Source: Pseudomonas sp. ATCC PTA-122608
Lineage (GTDB): Bacteria; Pseudomonadota; Gammaproteobacteria; Pseudomonadales; Pseudomonadaceae
Direction: 5' to 3'
NCBI RefSeq assembly: GCF_001952855.1
Contig: NZ_LPNO01000021.1
Location: forward strand, 23,020-87,019
Length of the DNA: 64,000 nt
Each line of letters opens with the position of its first letter. Position 1 is the first letter of the stretch. The position numbers were made by a program, and so were the translations under genes. Below are positions 36,091 through 44,073 of this stretch, piece after piece. The notes below the pieces were generated by a model. The model saw nothing but the letters and a program-made list of their open reading frames with translations. It made no database searches and was not told where the DNA came from.

Positions 36091-36318
36091 ATGAAGATTT
36101 CCCTGTTGAGTGCCGGTGTTGTACTGGGCGTTGCGCTAAGTGGGGCGGCAATGGCCGTCGAGTCGACGGACGCTGACGCGAAGTCCGGTGCCGCCGATTC
36201 CACGGTGATCACCCAGGCCCACGATGCCAAGGCGGCGAAGAAGCAGAAGGCCGAAACCACCAAGGGCGGCCGCCCGCTGAGTAACAGCCAGGCGACTGCG
36301 CCAAAAACTTCCAACTAA
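36091..36318 (+). CDS. Small exported protein of unknown function
   Basis: A 75-residue protein with a clear Sec signal peptide (MKISLLSAGVVLGVALSGAA, cut after MA). The mature 50 or so residues are Ala, Lys, Thr and Ser-rich (AHDAKAAKKQKAETTKGGRP) with no Cys, so it is probably unfolded and basic. The start follows GGAGAAAGTTA. A GC-rich hairpin lies between it and the secretion operon 83 bp downstream. It could be a periplasmic or secreted companion of that system. No family is recognised. Confidence 0.7.
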   Translation: MKISLLSAGVVLGVALSGAAMAVESTDADAKSGAADSTVITQAHDAKAAKKQKAETTKGGRPLSNSQATAPKTSN

Positions 36319-36339
36319 GGTTGGATGCACCTGTTTCCG

Positions 36340-36377
36340 GGCGCCTTACCAGCAGGCGCCACGGCAACAGTTTTTTT
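36340..36377 (+). terminator. Hairpin with downstream T-tract before the secretion operon
   Basis: GGCGCCT (36340-36346) pairs with AGGCGCC (36354-36360) around a 7-base loop, and seven Ts follow at 36371-36377 after a 10-base gap. The gap is longer than usual, so it may be a weak terminator or attenuator that gives partial read-through into gspE. Confidence 0.42.
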
Positions 36378-36400
36378 AAATAGCCCCTCAGATTTCGCAG

Positions 36401-38137
36401 ATGCCCCAGCCCATGCCGTCCACGCCCATCGATGCTTGCCGAATGCAGATTCCGGATACCGAACAGGTGTGTGCATGGCTGATGCAGCAGGCCGGTTTGA
36501 AAACCGTCGACCTGGAACGCGCCCGACGGTTATCTCAGGAGTCCGACGACCCTGAACTGCTCGGCCTGCTGACGCGTCTGGGGCTGGTTTCCGAAGTGGA
36601 GCTGGCGCGGGCCTGGGCGGATTTGCTTGGCGCTCCGTTGCTGCTGGCGGACGCCGCACCGCCCGTGCTCGATCCGCTGCCGGCGCTGACCGAACGCTTC
36701 ATGCGTCATTACCAGGTGGTGCCGGTGGGCTGGAGCCACGGCGGCTTGCGTGTGCTGGCGGCCAACCCGGCGCTGCTGTATCCGTTCCAGGCCCTGGCGT
36801 ATGCGTGCGGCGTGCCGGTGTGGCTGGCGGTAGGCCCGCGCAATGAAGTCGAAACCCTGATCGAGCGCTATTACGGCCAGGGCCGTTCGGCCATGGGCAC
36901 CCTGATCGAAAATCTCGACGAGCAGGGCGGCGCCCTGGAAGACATCGAACACCTCAAGGACATGGCGTCCGAGGCGCCGGTGATTCGCCTGGTCAACCTG
37001 ATCCTGCAGCGGGCCGTTGAGAATCGAGCGTCGGACATCCATATCGAACCCTTCGAAAACCAGCTCAAGGTGCGCTACCGCATCGACGGTGTACTGCATG
37101 AAGCCGAGGCGCCGCCATCGAGCTCCTCGGCGGCGGTGATTTCCCGGGTCAAGATCATGGCGCGGCTGGACATCGCCGAGCGGCGCTTGCCGCAGGACGG
37201 CCGGATCATGTTGCGCATCCAGGGCAAGGAGCTGGACCTGCGGGTGTCCACGGTGCCCACCAGTTTTGGCGAGTCGGTGGTGATGCGCCTGCTGGACCGC
37301 CAGACCGTGCAGTTCGATTTCCAGAGCCTGGGTTTTGATGGCCAGCGCCTGGAAACCTTTCTTGAAGTGCTCGAGCGACCCCACGGCATCCTGCTGGTCA
37401 CCGGCCCCACCGGCTCGGGTAAAACCACCACGCTCTATACCGCGCTGTCGCGGCTCAATACCGCCGAGCGCAAGATCATCACCGTCGAAGACCCGGTGGA
37501 ATACCAACTGGAAGGCATCAACCAGATCCAGGTCAAGCCGGCCATCGGGCTGGACTTCGCCGGGGCGCTGCGCTCCATCGTGCGCCAGGACCCGGACGTG
37601 ATCATGATCGGTGAAATCCGCGACCTGGAAACCTGCCGCATTGCTATTCAATCGTCGTTGACCGGGCATTTGGTGCTTTCTACTTTGCACACCAACAGCG
37701 CCGCGGCGAGTATCACCCGCCTGCTCGACATGGGCGTAGAGAGCTACCTGATCGCGTCCACCGTCAATGGCATCCTCGCCCAGCGCCTGGTGCGCCGCCT
37801 CGACCCGGCGACCCGCGAGGCGTTCGAAGCCCCGCCGGAACTGATCGAGGAACACGGCCTCGACCGCTTCACCGACCAGCGCCCGATCCTGCTTTACCGG
37901 CCTCGCGCCAACGCCCCCGGCGGCGGTTACCACGGCCGCAGTGCAATCACCGAATTGCTGGTGATGAATGACGAACTGCGCAGTTTGTTGATGCGCCAGG
38001 CGGATGCCGCGACCCTTGAACAAGCTGCCCGCCGCAGTGGCCTGCGTACCCTGCATGAAGAGGGTCTGCGCCAAGCCGTGGCGGGTGTCACGTCCCTTGA
38101 AGAAGTGCTGCGCGTCACCCGTGGAGAGGGCGCGTGA
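36401..38137 (+). CDS. gspE: Type II secretion ATPase GspE (Hxc-type)
   Basis: A 578-residue cytoplasmic ATPase that drives the secretion pseudopilus. Order: N-terminal GspE-type domain (about residues 25-150, including LLGLLTRLGLVSEVELARAW), then the RecA-like core with GPTGSGKTTT (Walker A, about residue 335), the Asp box ITVEDPVEYQL, the Walker B region QDPDVIMIGEIRD and the His box HLVLSTLHTNSA. The loop after QRLVRRLDPATREAF normally has four zinc-binding cysteines in GspE proteins; here none of them is present. It heads an 11-gene operon in which nearly every start overlaps the previous stop. P. aeruginosa counterpart: HxcR. Confidence 0.92.
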   Translation: MPQPMPSTPIDACRMQIPDTEQVCAWLMQQAGLKTVDLERARRLSQESDDPELLGLLTRLGLVSEVELARAWADLLGAPLLLADAAPPVLDPLPALTERFMRHYQVVPVGWSHGGLRVLAANPALLYPFQALAYACGVPVWLAVGPRNEVETLIERYYGQGRSAMGTLIENLDEQGGALEDIEHLKDMASEAPVIRLVNLILQRAVENRASDIHIEPFENQLKVRYRIDGVLHEAEAPPSSSSAAVISRVKIMARLDIAERRLPQDGRIMLRIQGKELDLRVSTVPTSFGESVVMRLLDRQTVQFDFQSLGFDGQRLETFLEVLERPHGILLVTGPTGSGKTTTLYTALSRLNTAERKIITVEDPVEYQLEGINQIQVKPAIGLDFAGALRSIVRQDPDVIMIGEIRDLETCRIAIQSSLTGHLVLSTLHTNSAAASITRLLDMGVESYLIASTVNGILAQRLVRRLDPATREAFEAPPELIEEHGLDRFTDQRPILLYRPRANAPGGGYHGRSAITELLVMNDELRSLLMRQADAATLEQAARRSGLRTLHEEGLRQAVAGVTSLEEVLRVTRGEGA

Positions 38138-39336
38138 GCCTGTTCAAATACCGCGCCCTGGACAGCCAGGGCGTCGCGCAAAACGGCACCCTGGAAGCCA
38201 AGGACCAGGCCGCCGCCGTCGCCGCGCTGCACAAGCGTGGGCTGCTGTTGTTGCAGATTGATCCCGCCAGCGCTCAGGGGCTGCGCAACGCTTTCGGGCG
38301 CGGCCATTTGAATGGCGCGGCGCTGGTCAGTTTTACCCAGCAATTGGCCACGCTGCTCGGCGCGGGCCAGCCGCTGGAACGCTCGCTGGGCATCCTGCTC
38401 AAGCAACCCGGCCAGCCGCAAACCCGCGCGTTGATCGAGCGCATCCGCGAGCACGTCAAGGCCGGTAAACCCTTGTCGGCAGCGCTGGAGGAGGAGGGCA
38501 GCCAATTCTCGCCGCTGTACCTGAGCATGGTCCGCGCCGGCGAGGCCGGCGGCGCGCTGGAGAACACCCTGCGCCAGATCAGCGACTACCTGGAACGCAG
38601 CCAGTTATTGAGGGGCGAAGTGATCAATGCCTTGATCTATCCCGCCTTCCTGGTCGTCGGCGTGCTCGGTTCGCTGGCGCTGTTGCTGGCCTACGTGGTG
38701 CCGCAGTTCGTGCCGATCTTCAAGGACTTGGGCGTGCCGATTCCGCTGATCACCGAAGTGATTCTGGGACTCGGCCAGTTCCTCGGCGCCTATGGCCTGG
38801 CGGTGCTCGCCGGGTTGATCGTGACTGTCTGGGGCCTGGCGGCACGCCTGCGCAACCCTCGACACCGTGAAGCGTACGACCGGCGCGTGCTGGGTATCCG
38901 AGTTATAGGCCCGCTGTTGCAGCGGGTCGAAGCCGCACGCCTGGCACGCACCCTTGGCACCTTGCTGAGCAACGGCGTGGCGTTGCTGCAAGCGCTGGTG
39001 ATCGCTCGCCAGGTCTGTACGAACAGAGCCTTGCAGGCACAAGTGGCCCAGGCCGCCGAGTCGGTGAAAGGCGGCGGCACCCTGGCCAGTGCGTTTGGCA
39101 GCCAACCGCTGCTGCCGGACCTGGCGCTGCAAATGATTGAAGTCGGCGAACAGGCCGGTGAACTGGACAGCATGCTGCTCAAGGTCGCCGACGTGTTCGA
39201 CGTCGAAGCCAAGCGCGGCATCGACCGCCTGCTCGCCGCCCTGGTGCCGTCCCTGACCGTGGTCATGGCGGTGCTGGTGGCGGTGATCATGCTGGCGATC
39301 ATGCTGCCGTTGATGAGTCTGACCAGCAATATATGA
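38134..39336 (+). CDS. gspF: Type II secretion inner-membrane platform protein GspF
   Basis: A 400-residue polytopic protein. It starts with SLFKYRALDSQGVAQNGTLE, the standard GspF opening, and has two repeated GspF domains (QLATLLGAGQPLERSLGILL and ARTLGTLLSNGVALLQALVI). Three membrane helices are visible, the first near residues 165-190 (VVGVLGSLALLLAYVVPQFV) and the last at the C-terminus (VVMAVLVAVIMLAIMLPLMS). The GTG start overlaps the gspE stop (GTGA). It connects the GspE ATPase to the pseudopilus. P. aeruginosa counterpart: HxcS. Confidence 0.93.
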   Translation: MSLFKYRALDSQGVAQNGTLEAKDQAAAVAALHKRGLLLLQIDPASAQGLRNAFGRGHLNGAALVSFTQQLATLLGAGQPLERSLGILLKQPGQPQTRALIERIREHVKAGKPLSAALEEEGSQFSPLYLSMVRAGEAGGALENTLRQISDYLERSQLLRGEVINALIYPAFLVVGVLGSLALLLAYVVPQFVPIFKDLGVPIPLITEVILGLGQFLGAYGLAVLAGLIVTVWGLAARLRNPRHREAYDRRVLGIRVIGPLLQRVEAARLARTLGTLLSNGVALLQALVIARQVCTNRALQAQVAQAAESVKGGGTLASAFGSQPLLPDLALQMIEVGEQAGELDSMLLKVADVFDVEAKRGIDRLLAALVPSLTVVMAVLVAVIMLAIMLPLMSLTSNI

Positions 39337-39356
39337 AAACCCGAGGAAGCAAGCCG

Positions 39357-39782
39357 ATGCGCCATACCCGTTTCAAACCCGCCCGCCGCCAAGGCGGTTT
39401 TACCTTGCTGGAAATGCTCGCGGTGATCGTGTTGCTGGGGATCGTCGCCACCATCGTGGTGCGCCAAGTGGGCGGCAATGTCGACAAGGGCAAGTACGGC
39501 GCGGGCAAGGCGCAACTGGCCAGCCTGAGCATGAAGATCGAGAGCTACGGCCTGGATGTGGGGTCGCCGCCCAAGAGTTTGCAGCAACTGGTCGAGAAAT
39601 CCGGCAACGCCGCCGGTTGGGCCGGGCCGTACGCCAAGCCCTCAGACCTCAAGGACCCGTTCGGCCATGCCTTCGGCTATCGTTTCCCCGGTGAACATGG
39701 GGCCTTCGACCTGATTTTCTACGGTCAAGACGGCCAGCCCGGCGGCGAAGGCTACAGCGCTGACTTGGGCAACTGGGAATAA
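39357..39782 (+). CDS. gspG: Major pseudopilin GspG
   Basis: A 141-residue pseudopilin. The prepilin leader MRHTRFKPARRQGG is followed by the cleavage site G/FTLLEMLAVIVLLGIVATIV with Glu at +5. The globular part has the GspG signature: GAGKAQLASLSMKIESYGLD, GWAGPYAKPSDLKDPFG and YRFPGEHG, and it ends DLGNWE. ATG 39357 has a GAGGAAG ribosome site. An ATG at 39333 that overlaps the gspF stop (ATGA) would add eight residues to the leader and is also possible. It builds the pseudopilus shaft. Confidence 0.93.
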   Translation: MRHTRFKPARRQGGFTLLEMLAVIVLLGIVATIVVRQVGGNVDKGKYGAGKAQLASLSMKIESYGLDVGSPPKSLQQLVEKSGNAAGWAGPYAKPSDLKDPFGHAFGYRFPGEHGAFDLIFYGQDGQPGGEGYSADLGNWE

Positions 39783-40213
39783 TGCAGGCCCTCCAACGCG
39801 GCTTTACCCTGCTGGAGATGCTGGTGGTGATCGTGTTGATCAGCATCGCGGCCGGGTTGGTGGGATTTGGCCTGCAACAAGGCCTGCGGGTTGCCAAAGA
39901 GCGTCAGGCGGTTGGGCAGATGGTCGATGCCCTGCGCAGCACGCGGGCGCGGGCGATTGTCAGCGGGGCGCCGGCCAAGACGCTGTTCGACATGCACCAA
40001 TTGAGCTTCCATGCGCCGGGACGCCCGGTCAAACACTGGCCGGCCGACCTGCAAGTGACCCTGCACACCGCCGAGCAAGCAGGCTCTGCGGTGGAGTTTT
40101 ACCCTGACGGCAGTTCCACCGGCGGCAACCTGTTGTTGGCCAATGGCTCGCGGCGTTGGCGCATCGATATTGGCTGGCTGACTGGCAGCGTGCAGTCCAA
40201 GGCGTTGCCATGA
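39782..40213 (+). CDS. gspH: Minor pseudopilin GspH
   Basis: A 143-residue protein with a very short leader (MQALQRG) before FTLLEMLVVIVLISIAAGLV, the type IV pilin-like helix with Glu+5. The globular part is consistent with GspH (VEFYPDGSSTGGNLLLANGS, a common motif of this family). Its ATG shares one base with the gspG stop codon (TAATG), so translation is coupled. It would sit in the pseudopilus tip region. Assignment as H rests on the motif and on gene order. Confidence 0.85.
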   Translation: MQALQRGFTLLEMLVVIVLISIAAGLVGFGLQQGLRVAKERQAVGQMVDALRSTRARAIVSGAPAKTLFDMHQLSFHAPGRPVKHWPADLQVTLHTAEQAGSAVEFYPDGSSTGGNLLLANGSRRWRIDIGWLTGSVQSKALP

Positions 40214-40581
40214 AGCGTCAGTCGGGTTTCACCTTGCTGGAAATGCTTGCTGCACTGACCCTCATGGCCATTTGCAGCACGGTGTTGCTGGTCGCTTTCG
40301 GGCAGAGCGCGCGCTCGTTGTTGCAGGTCGCCCACAGCGACCGCCTGACCCATGCCGCCTTGAGCGTGATGGACCAGGAAGGATCCGGCCCGCTGGCAAG
40401 CGGCACTCGCCAGGGCAGCCTGGGCGACGGCATCGATTGGCAATTGACCATTGCCCAGCAGCCAACCCGTATCGGCCAGCCGCGGTTGTTTCGCCTTGAC
40501 CTTACCGTCAGTGAGGCCCGGCGCCAGGCCCATTTCAGCACCTTGAAATTGCGCGCTGTCACCGACAGGGCTGGCCCGTGA
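40210..40581 (+). CDS. gspI: Minor pseudopilin GspI
   Basis: A 123-residue pseudopilin. The leader MKRQSG precedes FTLLEMLAALTLMAICSTVL with Glu+5. The short globular domain (RLFRLDLTVSEARRQAHFST) fits GspI, which initiates pseudopilus assembly together with J and K. Its ATG overlaps the gspH stop (ATGA). A frame opening 54 bases earlier lies within gspH and lacks the pilin-type start, so it is rejected. Confidence 0.85.
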   Translation: MKRQSGFTLLEMLAALTLMAICSTVLLVAFGQSARSLLQVAHSDRLTHAALSVMDQEGSGPLASGTRQGSLGDGIDWQLTIAQQPTRIGQPRLFRLDLTVSEARRQAHFSTLKLRAVTDRAGP

Positions 40582-41210
40582 ATCAGCGTCAACAGGGCTT
40601 TACCTTACTGGAAATCATGATCGTGCTCAGTTTGCTGGGTGTGTTGCTGACGCTGGTGGGCGGCGCGTTGCTGGGTGCCAACCGCGCGGTGCTCAAGGCC
40701 CAGCGCTACACGGTCAGCCTCGATGAAATGCGCGCCGCACAACAGTTTTTGCGCACCTCTATCAGCGAGGCGCTGCCGCTGGACGTGACTGAGGACGACA
40801 GCCAAACCAACGGTTTTTTTGCCGGATCCGCCCAACGCCTGCAATTCGTCGCGACCTTGCCCGGTGTGCTCGGTGGCGGTATCCAGCGCTTCACTTTGCA
40901 GTTAACCGGGCCCGAGGAGCAGCGCGATTTGCAAGTGGCGTTCGCGCGGTTTGAGTCCAGTGCCCAAGTGAGTGTGCCGGCCACCCGCAGCGAGCCCCAG
41001 GTGTTGCTGAAGAACGTCGAGGATCTGCAATTCAGCTATCGCGGCGTGTCGCCCAAGGGCCAGGCCACCGGCTGGATCAGTGACTGGCCGTGGACCAAAC
41101 GCTTGCCTTATGCAGTGCGCATTGCGGCGCGCGTCAACGGGCCGGTGCCGTGGGTGACCCAAGTGGTTGCCCTGCGCCTGAATCTGTCCAGCGGAGCATC
41201 AGACCAATGA
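40578..41210 (+). CDS. gspJ: Minor pseudopilin GspJ
   Basis: A 210-residue protein with leader MNQRQQG before FTLLEIMIVLSLLGVLLTLV. The longer globular domain (LRTSISEALPLDV, FVATLPGVLGGGIQRFTLQL, LKNVEDLQFSYRGVSPKGQA, WPWTKRLPYAVRIAAR) is typical of GspJ. The GTG start overlaps the gspI stop (GTGA). It should form the pseudopilus tip with I and K. Confidence 0.87.
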   Translation: MNQRQQGFTLLEIMIVLSLLGVLLTLVGGALLGANRAVLKAQRYTVSLDEMRAAQQFLRTSISEALPLDVTEDDSQTNGFFAGSAQRLQFVATLPGVLGGGIQRFTLQLTGPEEQRDLQVAFARFESSAQVSVPATRSEPQVLLKNVEDLQFSYRGVSPKGQATGWISDWPWTKRLPYAVRIAARVNGPVPWVTQVVALRLNLSSGASDQ

Positions 41211-41929
41211 AGCGTCAGCGCGGCGTTGCACTGCTGCTGGTGCTGTGGGTGCTGGCATTGCTCAGCCTGCTGCTGGGCGGCCTGGCCGGTTGGGTGCAAC
41301 TGGAAAGCCGCCAGGCCCTGTGGCATCGCCAGCACACCCAGGCGTTGCTGGCGGCGGAGGCGGGCGTGGCGTTGGCCATGCAGGCTCTGGCCGACCCGTT
41401 GCAGCGCAAACAATGGATTGCCGACGGCCGCGAAATGCCCTTGGTGTTTGATGACGCACAGCTGCTCGTGAGCCTGCACAGCGAGCGCGGCAAGCTGTAT
41501 TTGAACAGCGCCGAGGCGGCCGACTTTGCCCGCCTGGCCCTGGCTTGCGGCGCCACCCAGGCCCAGGCCAGCCGGCTCGCCAGTGACCTGGAAGTGCGGC
41601 GCAACGAAGGCCTGCCGCCGTTCCGTGTGGTGGAAGAACTGCGGCAATTGCCCGGCATGACCCAGGCGCTGTACAGCCGGCTGGTCCCGGAAATCAGCTT
41701 GTGGAGTGGTCTGGACCGGCCCGATCCTGCTTTCGCCAGCCCATTGATGCGCCAGGCGTTGAACCTGCCCCGGCAGAGCGCGACGGGCGCCGACCCCGGT
41801 GATGTGCTGGTGATCGACAGTCGCGCACAACGTCCCGGCGGCTATCACGCCCGGTTGCAAGCCACGGTGTTATTGAGCCCCGCGCAAGGCAGCGCACAAC
41901 CCTATCGAGTCCTACGTTGGCAAGAATGA
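41207..41929 (+). CDS. gspK: Minor pseudopilin GspK (short form)
   Basis: A 240-residue protein with leader MKRQRG and the GspK-type start VALLLVLWVLALLSLLLGGL, which lacks Glu+5 as GspK proteins do. SERGKLYLNSAEAADFARLA, VVEELRQLPGMTQALYSRL and the later part follow the GspK helix-hairpin region. It is shorter than the usual 300 or more residues, so part of the globular domain is reduced. Start overlaps the gspJ stop (ATGA). Confidence 0.87.
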   Translation: MKRQRGVALLLVLWVLALLSLLLGGLAGWVQLESRQALWHRQHTQALLAAEAGVALAMQALADPLQRKQWIADGREMPLVFDDAQLLVSLHSERGKLYLNSAEAADFARLALACGATQAQASRLASDLEVRRNEGLPPFRVVEELRQLPGMTQALYSRLVPEISLWSGLDRPDPAFASPLMRQALNLPRQSATGADPGDVLVIDSRAQRPGGYHARLQATVLLSPAQGSAQPYRVLRWQE

Positions 41930-42966
41930 ACGAACACTTATCCGCACGGCTGCAAGTGCTGGTGGCACCTTTCGCCCAGCGCTGGCGCGGCAGTGTGCTG
42001 CAATTGGGCTGGCAGCTGTGGCTCAAGGAGCTGCATGGCTGCCTGCCGGATTGGTTGTCGCTGCATGACATCCCCGAGCATGTCTACCGCTGGCCGTTGA
42101 CGGCGCCCGTGGAACAGCTCACCGGCGAGGCGCGTCGGGTGCTGGTACTGCCACCCTCGGCGGTGCTGGTGCAAACCGTGCAGTTGCCCCCGGCCGCCGC
42201 GCGTAACCTGGCGACAGTGGTGGGTTATGAGCTGGACCGTTTTACCCCGTTCGATGCCGCCCAGTTGTACTTCGTCGTGCGCCAGGAGCGCCGTACACCC
42301 ACGCACTTGCAGGTGACACTGGTGGCGATCCTGCGCGAGCGCCTTGACCAGATGCTTGATGAATGCGCGGCCCTTGGCTTGCAGCCCCATGCCGTGGATG
42401 TGGCCGACGGGGTCGGGCTGATGGGTATCGACCTGCTGCCGGCGCCATTGCGTCCGCGCCAGCGTCCGGCCGGGAAGGGTTTGCAACGCAGCCTGCCGTG
42501 GCTGTGCGGTGCCTTGCTGATTGCCGCGATGCTGCTGTGGCTCAACGACCGGCAGCGGGTGCTCGACGTGATGCATGCGCAGGTGCAGCAGCAAAAAGCC
42601 CAGGTTGCCGAGATCCAGAGCCTGCGCCAACAACTGCTCAACACCCGTGGCGCCGCGCAGTACCTGATCCGCCGCAAATCGGCACAACCGCCACTGGCCG
42701 CGCTGCTGAATGAGCTGACCGCGTGCCTGCCCGCCGACACCTGGATCGACCAGTTGGAGGTCAATGACGGCGCCGACGTTTCCTTTTCCGGGCAGAGCGC
42801 CAAGGCCAGCGCCATGATCACCCGGATCAAGGCCTGCCACAGCCTGGAAAACGCCCAGTTCGAAGGGGTGATCCAGCCCGATGCGCAAACCGGCAAGGAT
42901 CAGTTTTCCCTGCGCGCCCACTTGCACCAGGAGGCCGCCGATGCGCCGACCACTGACACCCCGTGA
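41926..42966 (+). CDS. gspL: Type II secretion protein GspL (PilN/PilM-like fusion)
   Basis: A 346-residue bitopic protein. The N-terminal 165 residues are a compact cytoplasmic domain (RRVLVLPPSAVLVQTVQLPP, ATVVGYELDRFTPFDAAQLY). One membrane helix near residues 190-208 (LPWLCGALLIAAMLLWL) leads to a periplasmic coiled coil (MHAQVQQQKAQVAEIQSLRQ) and a PilN-like ferredoxin fold (LLNELTACLPADTWIDQLEV). It anchors GspE at the membrane. The ATG at 41926 overlaps the gspK stop (ATGA); a TTG at 41917 is less likely. Confidence 0.87.
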   Translation: MNEHLSARLQVLVAPFAQRWRGSVLQLGWQLWLKELHGCLPDWLSLHDIPEHVYRWPLTAPVEQLTGEARRVLVLPPSAVLVQTVQLPPAAARNLATVVGYELDRFTPFDAAQLYFVVRQERRTPTHLQVTLVAILRERLDQMLDECAALGLQPHAVDVADGVGLMGIDLLPAPLRPRQRPAGKGLQRSLPWLCGALLIAAMLLWLNDRQRVLDVMHAQVQQQKAQVAEIQSLRQQLLNTRGAAQYLIRRKSAQPPLAALLNELTACLPADTWIDQLEVNDGADVSFSGQSAKASAMITRIKACHSLENAQFEGVIQPDAQTGKDQFSLRAHLHQEAADAPTTDTP

Positions 42967-43552
42967 ACGTCGCGGCGCGGCCTTGCTGATCCTCGCGCTG
43001 GTGCTGGGCGGCGGTTACTGGCTGCTGATCGACAGCTGGTTCGCCGGGCCATTGCGCGACATGGGCGAGCAAGCAGAACAGCTGCGCGAACAACAGCAAC
43101 GCTATGCCGGCCTGTTGCACCAGGGCGCCGCCTTGCGCGAGCAACTGGAGCAAGCCCGCCAGGACCCGGCCAGCAGCACCAGCCTGTTGCCGGGAGATGA
43201 CCCCAGCGCCGTGGCGGCCGACCTGATGCAACGCATCGCCGACCTGATCAGCAGCCGCGCCAGCTTCGGCGGCGGTTGCAGCCTGACCCAGCGCATGCCC
43301 ATCACTCCGGAGCAGGACGACACCGAGCCCTATCGCCAGGTGAAAGTCAGCCTGACCCTCAACTGCGCCATCGAGCCCCTGACCGCGATCCTGCATGAAC
43401 TGGAGTACCAGCGACCGTTCCTGTTCGTGGATGAAATGAGCATCCGCCGGGCCCCTAATGCCCCCGCCAGCGGCGGTGCCGGAAAGCTGGTGGTGCACCT
43501 GTTGGTGCGCGGTTATCTGCAACCGGCAGCGGCCACGCAGGCCCGCCGATGA
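42941..43552 (+). CDS. gspM: Type II secretion protein GspM
   Basis: A 203-residue bitopic protein: basic start MRRPLTPRERRG, one membrane helix (ALLILALVLGGGYWLLI), then a periplasmic coiled coil (EQAEQLREQQQRYAGLLHQG) and a small folded domain (FLFVDEMSIRRAP). It overlaps gspL by 26 bases and has its own AGGAGG site. GspM binds GspL and helps position the pseudopilus. Assignment rests on architecture and order. Confidence 0.83.
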   Translation: MRRPLTPRERRGAALLILALVLGGGYWLLIDSWFAGPLRDMGEQAEQLREQQQRYAGLLHQGAALREQLEQARQDPASSTSLLPGDDPSAVAADLMQRIADLISSRASFGGGCSLTQRMPITPEQDDTEPYRQVKVSLTLNCAIEPLTAILHELEYQRPFLFVDEMSIRRAPNAPASGGAGKLVVHLLVRGYLQPAAATQARR

Positions 43553-44073
43553 TCAATTCATTGCGCCCTCTGGAGTGGGGATTGCTCGGTGTAGCCGGGC
43601 TGCTGGGCCTGCTGATGGTGGGCATCTTGAGCAGCATCGGCGATGCGCCCCAGTGGCTGGATGAGCCAGCCTCCGCTACGCGCGCCAATGCTTCGGCCAA
43701 GGTTCATGTGGCCCCAAGTGCGACCCTGGAAAGCCTCGCCGGCACCTGGCAGGCGCCGCTGTTCAGCCCCGACCGCAGCCCCGACGCGGCCGTGGGCCAG
43801 GCCGAGATTTCCAGCCTGTCGAGCCTGAAGCTGACCGGCGTGCTGCTCGACGGCGACCTTCGCGTCGCGCTGCTCAAACCCGCAGACGGCCCGCCACTCA
43901 AGGTCCACCAAGGCCAGACCCTGCCCAACGGCTGGCGCCTGGAACACCTGACACCGCTGCACGCCCGTTTTGTGCTGGACGGCCGCACGCAAACCCTGAG
44001 CCTCAGCGCCCTGCGTTTGCCGCCGCCGTCCACCACCCCCCCGATTTCCCTTCCTCACGAGCCCGCCCCTTGA
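43549..44073 (+). CDS. GspC/GspN-like bitopic coupling protein
   Basis: A 174-residue protein with one N-terminal membrane helix (WGLLGVAGLLGLLMVGILSS), a linker, and a small C-terminal beta-domain (LKLTGVLLDGDLRVALLKPA, KVHQGQTLPNGWRLEHLTPL) like the homology region of GspC. It lacks a PDZ or coiled-coil end. GspC links the inner platform to the secretin; HxcP is the P. aeruginosa counterpart. The name GspN is also used for such short proteins. Start overlaps the gspM stop (ATGA). Confidence 0.75.
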   Translation: MINSLRPLEWGLLGVAGLLGLLMVGILSSIGDAPQWLDEPASATRANASAKVHVAPSATLESLAGTWQAPLFSPDRSPDAAVGQAEISSLSSLKLTGVLLDGDLRVALLKPADGPPLKVHQGQTLPNGWRLEHLTPLHARFVLDGRTQTLSLSALRLPPPSTTPPISLPHEPAP

